Of a stretch of DNA of 10,486 nucleotides, positions 1 to 6,992 are shown piece after piece. Location of the stretch: assembly GCA_900549375.1 (NCBI GenBank), contig URNY01000097.1, forward strand, positions 1 to 10,486, written 5' to 3'. Positions within the stretch are counted from its first letter, which is position 1; every line of letters starts with the position of its first letter. Under the pieces are notes generated by a model. It had not been told where the DNA came from. It saw only the letters and a list, made by a program, of their open reading frames with translations, and did not search any database. The position numbers were made by a program, and so were the translations under genes. Source of the DNA: an uncultured Bacteroidales bacterium. Lineage in GTDB: Bacteria; Bacteroidota; Bacteroidia; Bacteroidales; Muribaculaceae.

Positions 1-1
1 C

Positions 2-232
2 CGCCTGTCGTGCCGCGGATTTACCTCCTTCGGCGAAGTTCAGGGACGCGGGAGCAAGACGGGCGACCCCCACTACGGCTCGCACGCATGGCCCTCGCTC
101 GCCTCGGCTATCATTACGTTTGTCGAAGACGACCGCGTGGAGCCCGTGCTCCGTCAACTCAAAGCCCTCGACGAAGCCAAGCCCCTCCTCGGCCTCCGCG
201 CCTTCGTCTGGGACACCATCGCTTCAATCTAA
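2..232 (+). CDS. PII-like signalling protein, C-terminal part (5' end outside window)
   Basis: This is the last 76 codons of a gene that enters from the left edge, read in the frame starting at base 2 and ending with TAA at 230-232. The translation contains RGFTSFGEVQGRGSKTGDPH, then GSHAWPSLASAIITFVEDD and ends in GLRAFVWDTIASI. This pattern (GF..., G.GS..G.PH.G.H.WP, S.I.T.VED..V, L...GLRAFVW) is what I recall of the small PII/GlnB-like proteins of Bacteroidetes, which are about 95-100 residues long, so roughly three quarters is present. Such proteins are trimeric ferredoxin-fold sensors; in this subgroup the ligand is not something I can state. The segment is clearly richer in G+C than the rest of the window. 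The family call is by remembered motif; the upstream neighbour is not visible. Confidence 0.72.
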   Translation, partial: RLSCRGFTSFGEVQGRGSKTGDPHYGSHAWPSLASAIITFVEDDRVEPVLRQLKALDEAKPLLGLRAFVWDTIASI

Positions 233-301
233 AAAACCATTTATAGTCCTATCCTATCGGATGTTAAAGAGGGAGAAGGCTTCTGATCATTAGTTTCTAA
301 A

Positions 302-348
302 AATCCGGAACGAGGACATTGCGAAATCCCCGGTCCGGATTAATTTTT
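302..348 (+). terminator. Possible terminator of the PII-like gene
   Basis: AATCCGGA (302-309) and TCCGGATT (334-341) form a perfect 8-bp inverted repeat with a 24-nt loop, followed shortly by a T run at 344-348. It lies 70 nt after the PII-like stop codon and could end that transcript. The long loop makes it weaker than a usual intrinsic terminator, and the T run also serves as part of the -33 region of the tRNA promoter. Confidence 0.35.
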
Positions 349-376
349 GCATTTACGCGATTTTTGATTATCTTTG
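346..376 (+). promoter_or_regulatory. Promoter of the tRNA-Leu gene
   Basis: TTTG at 346-349 and TATCTTTG at 369-376 are separated by 19 nt. This fits the known Bacteroidetes primary sigma factor pattern (-33 TTTG, -7 TAnnTTTG). Transcription would begin near 381-383, about 5 nt before the tRNA acceptor stem. Confidence 0.8.
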
Positions 377-387
377 CATCCGCAAAC

Positions 388-469
388 GCGCACGTGGCGT
401 AATTGGTAGCCGCGCTAGACTTAGGATCTAGTGTCTAACGACGTGGGGGTTCGAGTCCCTTCGTGCGCA
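388..469 (+). tRNA. tRNA-Leu (anticodon UAG)
   Basis: A class II tRNA can be folded by eye. The acceptor arms are GCGCACG (388-394) and CGTGCGC (462-468) with discriminator A469. The anticodon stem CTAGA/TCTAG encloses the loop CTTAGGA, giving anticodon UAG, which reads the leucine codon CUA. A long variable arm follows, as expected for leucine tRNA, and the T arm has the loop TTCGAGT closed by GGGGG/CCCTT with two G-T pairs. Position 469 is followed by CCC, so the 3' CCA is not encoded and would be added by the CCA-adding enzyme. The gene has its own promoter upstream and a terminator starting 5 nt downstream, so it is a stand-alone unit. Confidence 0.95.
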
Positions 470-473
470 CCCC

Positions 474-507
474 AGAGGGATGTCCCCGGACATCCCTCTT
501 TCTTTTT
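474..507 (+). terminator. Intrinsic terminator of tRNA-Leu
   Basis: AGAGGGATGTCC (474-485) pairs perfectly with GGACATCCCTCT (488-499) to give a 12-bp stem; a T-rich tail (TTTCTTTTT) follows directly. It lies immediately after the tRNA and is a textbook rho-independent terminator. Confidence 0.9.
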
Positions 508-536
508 AGACCTCGGTTACCCTCTGTCCGGAACCA

Positions 537-557
537 AAGGCGGCGCTGCGCCGTTTT
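537..557 (+). terminator. GC-rich hairpin with short T tail before gpmA
   Basis: CGGCG (541-545) pairs with CGCCG (549-553) around a CTG loop, and the stem extends outward through G-T and A-T pairs into TTTT at 554-557. It may be a second, back-up terminator for the tRNA unit or a structure in the gpmA leader. No good -33/-7 pair for gpmA could be recognised in 508-604. Confidence 0.3.
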
Positions 558-604
558 AACAGTGAAGTCTAAGACTCTGTTCCTTAAAATCATCATCCAC
601 TGTT

Positions 605-1291
605 ATGTCCAAACTGATTCTGCTGCGTCACGGCCAGAGCCAATGGAACCTCGAGAACCGTTTCACCGGCTGGACTGATGTCGACCTGTCTCAAAAAGGT
701 ATTGAGGAAGCGCGCGAAGCGGGCCGCAAGATCGCCGCCGCCGGACTCAAACCGGAATTATACGTCACCTCTTATCTCCGACGGGCAATCCACACCATGC
801 AACTGGCAGCGGCTGAGATGCGCCGCGAATGGATTCCCGATATCAAGGACTGGCATCTCAACGAACGCCATTATGGCGCCTTACAGGGCCTGAACAAGGC
901 CGACACCGCGCAAAAGTTCGGAGATGAACAAGTCCACATCTGGCGCAGAAGCTACGATGTGGAGCCACCTGCCCTAACGGCCGACGATCCGCGTTTTCCC
1001 GGCAATGAGGAGATGTATGCCTCGCTTTCGTCCGATGAACTGCCGCTCACCGAATCCCTGCGCGACGCCATCGGCCGAGTACGCCCCTGCTGGGAGGAGG
1101 TAATCGCCCCGGCATTGGAACACTTCGACACGTTGCTCGTCGTGGCTCACGGCAACTCCCTACGAGGATTGGCAATGATGCTCCGTCACCTCTCGCCCGA
1201 TGAGGTCATGAAACTCGAAATACCAACGGGCTCACCATGGGTTTTCGAGCTCGATGCAAAAAAGAAGGTCTTCTCCGACAAATGGCTGTAG
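605..1291 (+). CDS. gpmA: 2,3-bisphosphoglycerate-dependent phosphoglycerate mutase
   Basis: The 228-residue product interconverts 3-phosphoglycerate and 2-phosphoglycerate in cytosolic glycolysis and gluconeogenesis. It begins MSKLILLRHGQSQWNLENRF; the RHG motif carries the phosphohistidine (His9). LNERHYGALQGLNKADTAQK follows at about 85-104, with the likely acid/base Glu87, and the second catalytic histidine lies in VVAHGNSLRGL (His182). The WRRSYD.EPP segment near 113-121 and the EIPTGSP segment near 205-211 are also typical of the cofactor-dependent class. The length matches bacterial GpmA but it lacks the longer C-terminal tail of some members. The ATG at 605 has no Shine-Dalgarno sequence, normal for Bacteroidetes, and places the conserved N-terminus directly after the start. 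The gene appears monocistronic, bounded by hairpins on both sides. Confidence 0.96.
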   Translation: MSKLILLRHGQSQWNLENRFTGWTDVDLSQKGIEEAREAGRKIAAAGLKPELYVTSYLRRAIHTMQLAAAEMRREWIPDIKDWHLNERHYGALQGLNKADTAQKFGDEQVHIWRRSYDVEPPALTADDPRFPGNEEMYASLSSDELPLTESLRDAIGRVRPCWEEVIAPALEHFDTLLVVAHGNSLRGLAMMLRHLSPDEVMKLEIPTGSPWVFELDAKKKVFSDKWL

Positions 1292-1315
1292 GTTTATCCC
1301 TTTAATAGAAGGCAC

Positions 1316-1367
1316 AAAAAATCCCTTCCCACTTCAGGAACATCTGTGGGAAGGGATTCATATTTAC
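1316..1367. terminator. Terminator between convergent gpmA and the ligase gene
   Basis: AATCCCTTCCCAC (1320-1332) and GTGGGAAGGGATT (1346-1358) form a perfect 13-bp stem with a 13-nt loop. The A run at 1316-1321 becomes a T run after the stem on the minus strand, so it is a good intrinsic terminator for the ligase transcript. On the plus strand it is followed by only a weak T-rich stretch, but it probably also limits read-through from gpmA. Confidence 0.85.
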
Positions 1368-1376
1368 TGCTGAAGA

Positions 1377-3030
1377 TCAGGGTTGATACAGGAACCGCTT
1401 GATCGAACGCTTCGGCGTCTTCTCGAATTCCTCGCTCATCAGTTTCATCTTCTTCACCTTACTGTAGCCGGGCAACTCCTGGTTCAAGGTGTCTATATTC
1501 TGATTCATTATCTTCTCTACATCATCGCGATCCACTTTCTCGTGGGCCAATGCATCGTAGTCGGGATAAATCAAAGCCTCCAGCTCTCCCTTATTGTCGA
1601 TAACAAGCGATTCTGCTACATACGGAAGATTGTTAAGCTTGCTCTCGATCTCCTCGGGATAGATATTCTGTCCCGACGGACCGAGAATCATCGTCTTCGA
1701 CCGTCCGAGAATGGTGATGAATCCATCCTCATCGATTATTCCCATATCGCCGGTATTCATCCAGCCCGATTTGTCGGGGAACACCTCTTCAGTCGCTTTT
1801 TTATTTTTATAGTATCCCTGCATCACATTCATACCCTTCACCCAGATATTGCCGGGGATGGTGCGCGGATCGGGCGAATCGATGCGGCATTCCATTCTGT
1901 CCATAAGACGCCCCACGGTGTTCAGTGGCAGGCGCATAAGTCAGTAGCGGTCCGCATTCGGTCATGCCATAGCCTACAGTCACCGGGAAATCTATCCTGT
2001 AAAGGAATTTCTCAACCTCCGGATTCAGCGGAGCGCCTCCCACAATAAGCTCATGGAGATTGCCTCCGAACGCCTGCAGCAGGTTATCCTTGATTTTGGC
2101 AAGCAGACGGTCATCCACGTATGGAATCCTCAGCAGAATCTTCATCATCGGTTTTTCGAGAAGCGGGAACACCTTGTTGCGTATAATTTTCTCGAGAATC
2201 AAAGGCACCGTGATGATAAGTTTCGGCCTCACTTCGGCAAACGCATTGAGGATAATCTTCGGCGAAGGCAGACGCGTCAGGAAATTCAGATGACACCCCT
2301 GACAGAAAGGATGTAATGTCTCGATTACCATTCCATAGAGATGTGCTAAAGGAAGCATGTTCACTATCCCGTCGCCGGCATGAAGATAATCGATATTGTC
2401 GAGGCAATATCTGATATTGCTCCATATCGACCTGTAAGGGAGCATCACACCCTTCGACATACCGGTGGAACCACTCGTATAATTCAGTACAGCAAGTTGC
2501 TCCGGTTCATCGTGGTAATATTTCACGCTTTCTCGCGTGAAACTATAGGGATACTCCTTACCGAAATATTCATTGATGTTGTTTCGGGTCTCCTTTAGTT
2601 TCTCATTGCGGCACAACGGCATACCGAACTCGCTGATGTAAATGGCGCCTATAAGATCTGGAAGATCATTCTCGTCAAGGTTCTCCCAGATGGCGGCATC
2701 CACAAAGAGAAGCTTCGAACCGCTGTGTCTCACAAGATGGCTCACCGTATCAGCCTTGAATTCATGAAGAATAGGCACAGCCACCACTCCTGATGTGAGA
2801 CAAGCGATCAGCACTACCACCCAGTTCGAAGAATTCTTCCCGCATATAGCCACGCGATCGCCCTCTTTCAGGCCGGCGGCACGAAACATGATGTGCAGTT
2901 TAGCTACAGTCTCCGCAACATCTTTATATTGATAATTGATGCCTCCCATATCCGAGAGGGCCATGCTGTCCCAGTTTTTCTTGATTGAATCCTCAATCAG
3001 GGCATTAAGGGAATGTTGTTTATCTTCCAT
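1377..3030 (-). pseudogene. AMP-dependent acyl-CoA ligase (long-chain-fatty-acid-CoA ligase-like), frameshifted
   Basis: An intact member would activate a fatty acid with ATP and join it to CoA. The 5' part (3030 down to about 1918) begins MEDKQHSLNALIEDSIKKNW and holds the P-loop YTSGSTGMSKGVM (residues 184-196), LPLAHLYGM (226-234), GGAPL (331-335) and GYGMTE (353-358). It then leaves the conserved frame at about residue 371 and stops at 1807. The remaining half continues in another frame from about 1919 to 1377, with DRMECRIDSPDP, GWMNTGD, GRSKTMILGPSGQNIYPEE and the C-terminal PKRSIKR with the conserved catalytic lysine region. Joined, the protein would be about 555 residues, the usual length. 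No other stop or shift is visible, so the break is recent or a sequence error. The C-terminal piece could start at ATG 1937, but it would lack the P-loop. The exact substrate cannot be told from sequence. It follows a terminator-like hairpin, so whether it belongs to the upstream operon is unclear. Confidence 0.85.
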
Positions 3031-3063
3031 CTATTTAAAAAAGTCTGTTTCCCGATTCCGGCG

Positions 3064-3088
3064 GAAAAATTGCGATATTCCTCGCAAT
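3064..3088 (-). terminator. Hairpin terminator after the thioredoxin-like lipoprotein gene
   Basis: On the minus strand ATTGCGA (3088-3082), a 6-nt loop and TCGCAAT (3075-3069) form a perfect 7-bp stem, followed by TTTT at 3068-3065. It lies 51 nt past the lipoprotein stop and 34 nt before the ligase ATG. It could end the tdk-cyuA-lipoprotein transcript. A possible promoter lies just upstream on the minus strand (TTG, 20 nt, TACCTTTT at about 3148-3118, low confidence); if it is real the hairpin would instead sit in the ligase leader. Confidence 0.6.
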
Positions 3089-3138
3089 GCGGCTAAAATT
3101 GGGGAAAGTGTGTTAAAAAAGGTATTTACTATGATTAT

Positions 3139-4143
3139 TTAACGCAACAGGGTTTCAAGTCGTTCGCGGATCTGCGCCACATTTTCTCCGCGGCAGACTA
3201 TCACGCCCTCCGGATCGAGAAGAATGTGATGCGGAATTCCGGAAAAGCCATAGATATCATAGGGCACTTTTTGCGTATTATAGAGAATCGGCCACGCAAG
3301 ACTATGCTTCTTCACCATCGCCTTCGTATCGGCCGGTTTGTCGCGCACAGCAACGCCCACTATGTTAAGGCCCGAATCATGGAAATCACCATAAAGAACC
3401 GTAAGCTCCGGAAGTTCTTTGATACAGTAGGGACACCAGCTGGCCCAGAAATCAACAAGCGTATATTTCCCCGGTTCCACATATTTAGAGAAATCAATGG
3501 CCTTGCCATTGGCAGTCTCCCCCTTGAAGTCGACATATTTCATGCCGGGAGCTGTCATTGCGCGATGTCGTGCGAACATCTCGTAATGCTTCACTCTGCG
3601 CGATTCGCGCAGGGCGGCGGGAGCGGCGTTCAGAAAACTGTCGACTTTCGCCGGGTCGGCATATTTGAGCCATTCCACGCCGAAATAGGCGCCGAGGGCA
3701 TTATCCTTATTATCATTATAATTTCTCTCTACCCTCTCTGCGTAGAGTTTCATATCATCGAGATTATCGATCGAATCGAGAGTCGCCATCATCTTCGACA
3801 GTTTGTCGTTGAGGGCTGTTCCCGTAGGAACGCTCAGAGAGTCGGCAAGAATCGCATTTCCACTTTCAAGCACATAATAGGCTCTTATACGGCCATCGAC
3901 AGCAATCTGCGTGAATAGCGGGAACCGCAACGAATCCCCTTCAGTGCATTCGAACTCGGCTTTGCCATCCGATACCACTGCCGTTGCAATCAGCGTGGAG
4001 TCCGCGAAATTCATTAGTTCAACGGTCTTCCCCTCATAACGGTCGGGAAAGTTCATCTCTATATGGGCACTCCTGTCTCCACATCCTGAGAGGAGAATTA
4101 TAGGAAGCGCCATGGCAAAGATTGTCTTTTTAAGTTTTTTCAT
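3139..4143 (-). CDS. Thioredoxin-like (TlpA/ResA-type) lipoprotein with N-terminal DUF4369-like domain
   Basis: The 334-residue product is a predicted cell-envelope thiol-disulfide oxidoreductase. From ATG 4143 it starts MKKLKKTIFAMALPIILLSG followed by Cys21, a lipoprotein signal peptide with lipobox LSGC. A longer in-frame start at 4200 would overlap cyuA and bury the signal peptide, so 4143 is preferred. Residues 24 to about 115 look like the beta-rich DUF4369 domain found in Bacteroidetes TlpA-like proteins, followed by a helical linker (about 115-195). The AhpC/TSA-thioredoxin domain spans about 200-334, with the redox motif WCPYC (236-240) in VDFWASWCPYCIKELP and the cis-proline loop GIPHHILLDPEG (302-313). 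Both catalytic cysteines are present. The gene begins 13 nt after cyuA and is probably cotranscribed with it. The partner substrate is unknown. Confidence 0.88.
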   Translation of the reverse strand: MKKLKKTIFAMALPIILLSGCGDRSAHIEMNFPDRYEGKTVELMNFADSTLIATAVVSDGKAEFECTEGDSLRFPLFTQIAVDGRIRAYYVLESGNAILADSLSVPTGTALNDKLSKMMATLDSIDNLDDMKLYAERVERNYNDNKDNALGAYFGVEWLKYADPAKVDSFLNAAPAALRESRRVKHYEMFARHRAMTAPGMKYVDFKGETANGKAIDFSKYVEPGKYTLVDFWASWCPYCIKELPELTVLYGDFHDSGLNIVGVAVRDKPADTKAMVKKHSLAWPILYNTQKVPYDIYGFSGIPHHILLDPEGVIVCRGENVAQIRERLETLLR

Positions 4144-4156
4144 GTAGCTTTCAGTT

Positions 4157-5437
4157 TCATTTGTCCACCATAATCCGGAGCACGAGCCTGTCGGTCTCAA
4201 GCATCGCCTCTCTTCCGATGGATGTCAGGTTATGTATTGTCCTGTCGATATCATCGCTGATGATACCCTCGCTCGAGCTTACACACCGTCCGTTCATTGC
4301 CAACATGGCCGACATCACGGCGGTGGAGACACCCGATGAAATTTTCATGGCGCACGACGGCTTGGCTCCATCACAGATCATACCCGTCAGATTGGCCACC
4401 ATATTCTTGATTGCAGCGCAAACTTCCGGGAACCCCCCTTTCATAAGATATACGATCCCCGCGGAAGCTCCCGTCGAAGCCACGACACAACCGCATAACG
4501 CCGAAAGGCGTCCGAGACTCTGCTTGATATAGATGCTCGTAAGATGGCTCAAGATCAAAGCGCGTATCAGCTCCTTTTCGGTAGCGCCGATATCTTCCGC
4601 ATAGCATACAACAGGCATCGTGGCCGTGATTCCCTGATTCCCGCTGCCGGAATTCGACATCACGGCAATCGGCGCGCCTCCCATGCGGGCATCGCATGCG
4701 GCCGAGGTCATGGCCATGATCTTCTCAGCTTTGGAATCGCCAAACAGCGAACTGCCGCTGTGAATCATCGTAAAGCCCAACGAATGCCCGTAACGTCCGC
4801 TCATGCCGATGCGGGCCGCCTCGCAGTTAAGACGCTTGGCCTCAAGGATGAACCGTATTTTATCGAGCGGAGCCGTGGTGGCGAATTCATATACAGTGGC
4901 CGCATCCAGACGGATATCTTCCTCAGCAGACGCGGCAGACGCGGCGCCACTCCCTTTGTCGAGAAGCACCTCTCCGCTTCGACTCAGATATATGAAATTC
5001 TGATGAGACCCAGAAATAACGGCTTTTGCCTTGTCGTCGCCCGACTCTACTTCTACACTGATGTATAGATTTGACGGGGCGTCCTGACAATGGGAAATTG
5101 AAATCCTCTCCTCTTCAATGAACCTCTTGCCTTCCTCAATCGACTTTTCATCTACATCCTTTAGAACCTCCAGACCATATTCAGAACGGCCCGTTATCGC
5201 CCCGAGTGCCACGGCAATGGGAAGGCCGATCATTCCCGTTCCGGGGATACCCACTCCCATCGCATTCTTTATGATGTTTCCACTCAGGGAAAGCGAGATG
5301 TGCTCTGGCAATTTCCCGAGAAGTTCTGTAGCTTTAGCCACACACAGAGAGACTGCCATAGGTTCGGTGCAACCGATGGCGGGCACGACTTCTCGCTTTA
5401 TCAGTCCTATTATCGATTCAATCTTAGAGTTTTCCAT
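4157..5437 (-). CDS. cyuA: L-cysteine desulfidase / UPF0597 family (serine dehydratase alpha-type)
   Basis: The 426-residue protein belongs to the UPF0597 (YhaM/CyuA) family, related to the alpha domain of iron-sulfur L-serine dehydratase. Characterised relatives break L-cysteine down to pyruvate, ammonia and sulfide using a 4Fe-4S cluster in the cytosol. Visible family marks are VPAIGCTEPMAV (about 18-29) with Cys23, NAMGVGIPGTGMIGLPIA (58-75), MSNSGSGNQGITATMPV (260-276), LCGCVVASTGASAG (314-327) and MICDGAKPSCAMK (353-365). Cys23, Cys315 or Cys317, Cys355 and Cys362 are candidates for cluster ligands. The length is normal and no break is seen. The ATG at 5437 gives the expected short N-terminus. 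It lies 38 nt after tdk and 13 nt before a thioredoxin-like lipoprotein. Cysteine versus serine as substrate cannot be decided from sequence alone. Confidence 0.9.
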   Translation of the reverse strand: MENSKIESIIGLIKREVVPAIGCTEPMAVSLCVAKATELLGKLPEHISLSLSGNIIKNAMGVGIPGTGMIGLPIAVALGAITGRSEYGLEVLKDVDEKSIEEGKRFIEEERISISHCQDAPSNLYISVEVESGDDKAKAVISGSHQNFIYLSRSGEVLLDKGSGAASAASAEEDIRLDAATVYEFATTAPLDKIRFILEAKRLNCEAARIGMSGRYGHSLGFTMIHSGSSLFGDSKAEKIMAMTSAACDARMGGAPIAVMSNSGSGNQGITATMPVVCYAEDIGATEKELIRALILSHLTSIYIKQSLGRLSALCGCVVASTGASAGIVYLMKGGFPEVCAAIKNMVANLTGMICDGAKPSCAMKISSGVSTAVMSAMLAMNGRCVSSSEGIISDDIDRTIHNLTSIGREAMLETDRLVLRIMVDK

Positions 5438-5475
5438 ACGACATCAGTTTCAGAATAAGAATAAATAAAAAGCGT

Positions 5476-6096
5476 TCAGAGAGGCAGCCGGCCGTTGCGG
5501 CTCTGCTCTATCTTTTTGTTGCGCCAGCAGTTGCGGCATACCGACATGTATCTGTCATTGCCACCGATCTCAACCTGCTCCCCCTCGGTGATGATATTGC
5601 CTCGTCCGTCGATACGGGCATTTACAATCGTCTTGCGCCCGCAATTGCAGGTAGACTTGATTTCGTCTATGGTATCGGCTATCTCGAAAAGGCGGCGCGA
5701 GCCTTCGAAAAGACAGGTGCGGAAGTCTGTGCGTAGTCCGTAACATATCACGTTGATACCGAACGTATCCACTACTCTTGCAAGCTGATCTACCTGATCG
5801 GCGGTAAGAAACTGGGCTTCGTCAACAAGAATCCATTCCGGATGCGGACGCCGTTCGGCCACCATCGAACTGATCATCTCATACATGTCAGTGTCGCGGT
5901 AGATCCAGCTGCATTCGCGTTCTATGCCGATACGGCTTCTGATCACATTCTTTTTCTCACGTGTATCTATCGAGGGCTTGAAACATAGATACGACATGCC
6001 TCTTTCCTCGAAATTATATGCAGTGGTAAGCAACAATGCGGTCTTGGCCGACCCCATTGTGCCATACCTGAAATAGAGCTTTCCAATCTTGTTCAT
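5476..6096 (-). CDS. tdk: Thymidine kinase, type II
   Basis: The 206-residue product phosphorylates thymidine with ATP in the pyrimidine salvage pathway. It starts MNKIGKLYFRYGTMGSAKTA: the P-loop GTMGSAKT (12-19) is close to the start, as in this family. ILVDEAQFL (89-97) holds the Walker B aspartate and catalytic glutamate (Glu93). YGLRTDFRTCLFEGSRRLF (119-137) is the typical middle segment, and the substrate lasso region EQVEIGGNDRYMSVCRNCW (173-191) is well conserved. Cys150, Cys152, Cys187 and Cys190 are the likely zinc ligands; the last site is a cysteine where some homologues have histidine. The ATG at 6096 is chosen over an in-frame TTG at 6111, which would only add five residues. It is the first gene of a probable operon with cyuA and the lipoprotein gene. 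Confidence 0.95.
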   Translation of the reverse strand: MNKIGKLYFRYGTMGSAKTALLLTTAYNFEERGMSYLCFKPSIDTREKKNVIRSRIGIERECSWIYRDTDMYEMISSMVAERRPHPEWILVDEAQFLTADQVDQLARVVDTFGINVICYGLRTDFRTCLFEGSRRLFEIADTIDEIKSTCNCGRKTIVNARIDGRGNIITEGEQVEIGGNDRYMSVCRNCWRNKKIEQSRNGRLPL

Positions 6097-6100
6097 ATTG

Positions 6101-6133
6101 CGAATATACAAAAATCTTTTAGAAACGCTCCAA
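6101..6133 (-). promoter_or_regulatory. tdk: Possible promoter of the tdk operon
   Basis: On the minus strand TATATTCG (6108-6101) matches TAnnTTTG at all but one fixed base, and TTG at 6133-6131 lies 22 nt upstream, slightly longer than usual. The box ends only 4 nt before the tdk ATG, so transcription would start at or next to the start codon. Confidence 0.4.
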
Positions 6134-6215
6134 GAAACCGTTTAATTTTATTTACAGGCAAATCCTGATATCGATTGTTTTTTTGATACAGAAAGCTGTT
6201 TACGCAACATTTCAG

Positions 6216-6251
6216 TATCTTTAAGTGTTATATTACAAAGGCTTATCTTTC
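6216..6251 (+). promoter_or_regulatory. Possible promoter elements before the DoxX-like gene
   Basis: The 200-nt divergent region between tdk and the DoxX-like gene (6097-6296) holds two near matches to TAnnTTTG on the plus strand: TATCTTTA (6216-6223) and TATCTTTC (6244-6251). The second has TTTA 20 nt upstream. Neither has a perfect -33 partner, so the choice is uncertain. Confidence 0.3.
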
Positions 6252-6296
6252 TTCACAAGCTGTCGGAGCAAGAATTTGGCCGGAAAGGAGTCCTCT

Positions 6297-6902
6297 ATGA
6301 AAGATATCAACATTATCTCAGTGAACCCATCTGCTTCGGCAACAAGCATCCTACACGAACAGGGTCTCAAAAGAATAGCGCGACGCTGCAGGACAAAAGT
6401 ATCCGCTAAGCCGCTTGATATCTTAAGGTTGACTATCAGCTCCATATTCGGAATCAACAAATCCGTCACTTCCGGATGGTCGGCAAAATTATGGATCATA
6501 CGTTCCGCTGTAGCAATATTTCTTGTAGTTTACGGATTTGCTCAAGGAGCATCTTTCCGGACTTTCGGAATCCACGAAATTGAAGTAATCACGGGACTGA
6601 TCATGATTCCGGGCATCTTTACCCGGTTGGCTGCCCTCACGGCCTCCGTCGTTTTCATGATAACGCTCTATCCTGCCATAGTCTCTCTTACGCCGGTTGA
6701 GTTCATAAATGACACCACTGCGATGACTTCGGTAGTGGCGGCCACACTTTGCGCCGTTACAGCACTTCTCGGTCCGGGACGCTACAGCATTGATCAGATT
6801 TTGCGCAGGGCTCTGTTGAAAGCCATAGATTCGCGACGTATCGCGGCCGAGCAACGCGCCATCCGCGACCGCATGAGCTATAAAGCATGGCGCACCGTCT
6901 GA
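6297..6902 (+). CDS. DoxX-like integral membrane protein
   Basis: The 201-residue product is a predicted inner-membrane protein of the DoxX type; the function of such proteins in Bacteroidetes is mostly unknown. Start ATG 6297 is chosen because AAAGGAG (6284-6290) lies 6 nt upstream, a rare true Shine-Dalgarno sequence for this group; an in-frame ATG at 6225 would add 24 residues without family support. Residues 1-65 are polar and basic (IARRCRTKVSAK) with no clear membrane segment. Four hydrophobic segments follow at about 66-84, 94-109, 111-131 and 143-158. LGPGRYSIDQILRR (158-171) is the hallmark DoxX C-terminal motif. The end is a charged, basic helix. Compared with short DoxX proteins of about 130-150 residues, the N-terminal extension is unusual. 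The next gene, glycerate kinase, lies 90 nt downstream on the same strand. Confidence 0.72.
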   Translation: MKDINIISVNPSASATSILHEQGLKRIARRCRTKVSAKPLDILRLTISSIFGINKSVTSGWSAKLWIIRSAVAIFLVVYGFAQGASFRTFGIHEIEVITGLIMIPGIFTRLAALTASVVFMITLYPAIVSLTPVEFINDTTAMTSVVAATLCAVTALLGPGRYSIDQILRRALLKAIDSRRIAAEQRAIRDRMSYKAWRTV

Positions 6903-6992
6903 TTCCATCGAAAAAAACTTGGAGTGAATACCAATATAATTTAATTCCCGCTTGCTTCGTTCTTTCAATAGACTGTAATCCAATTCGTCTGA

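Noticed and set aside
10..246. Open frame from ATG 10 on the + strand
   Set aside because: The neighbouring frame (2-232) carries the PII-like motifs; this arginine/proline-rich frame is a GC-rich shadow.
388..507. tRNA-Leu as an integration site for a mobile element
   Set aside because: No integrase gene and no repeat of the tRNA 3' end is visible in the window.
463..678. Open frame from an ATG-like start inside the tRNA running into gpmA
   Set aside because: It overlaps the tRNA 3' end, its terminator and the gpmA start in another frame.
1383..2048. Open frame of 221 codons on the + strand opposite the ligase gene
   Set aside because: It is fully antisense to conserved ligase motifs and its translation shows no family features; it is a shadow frame.
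3226..3918. Open frame of 230 codons on the + strand opposite the lipoprotein gene
   Set aside because: It lies antisense to a well-supported thioredoxin-domain gene and has no recognisable domain.
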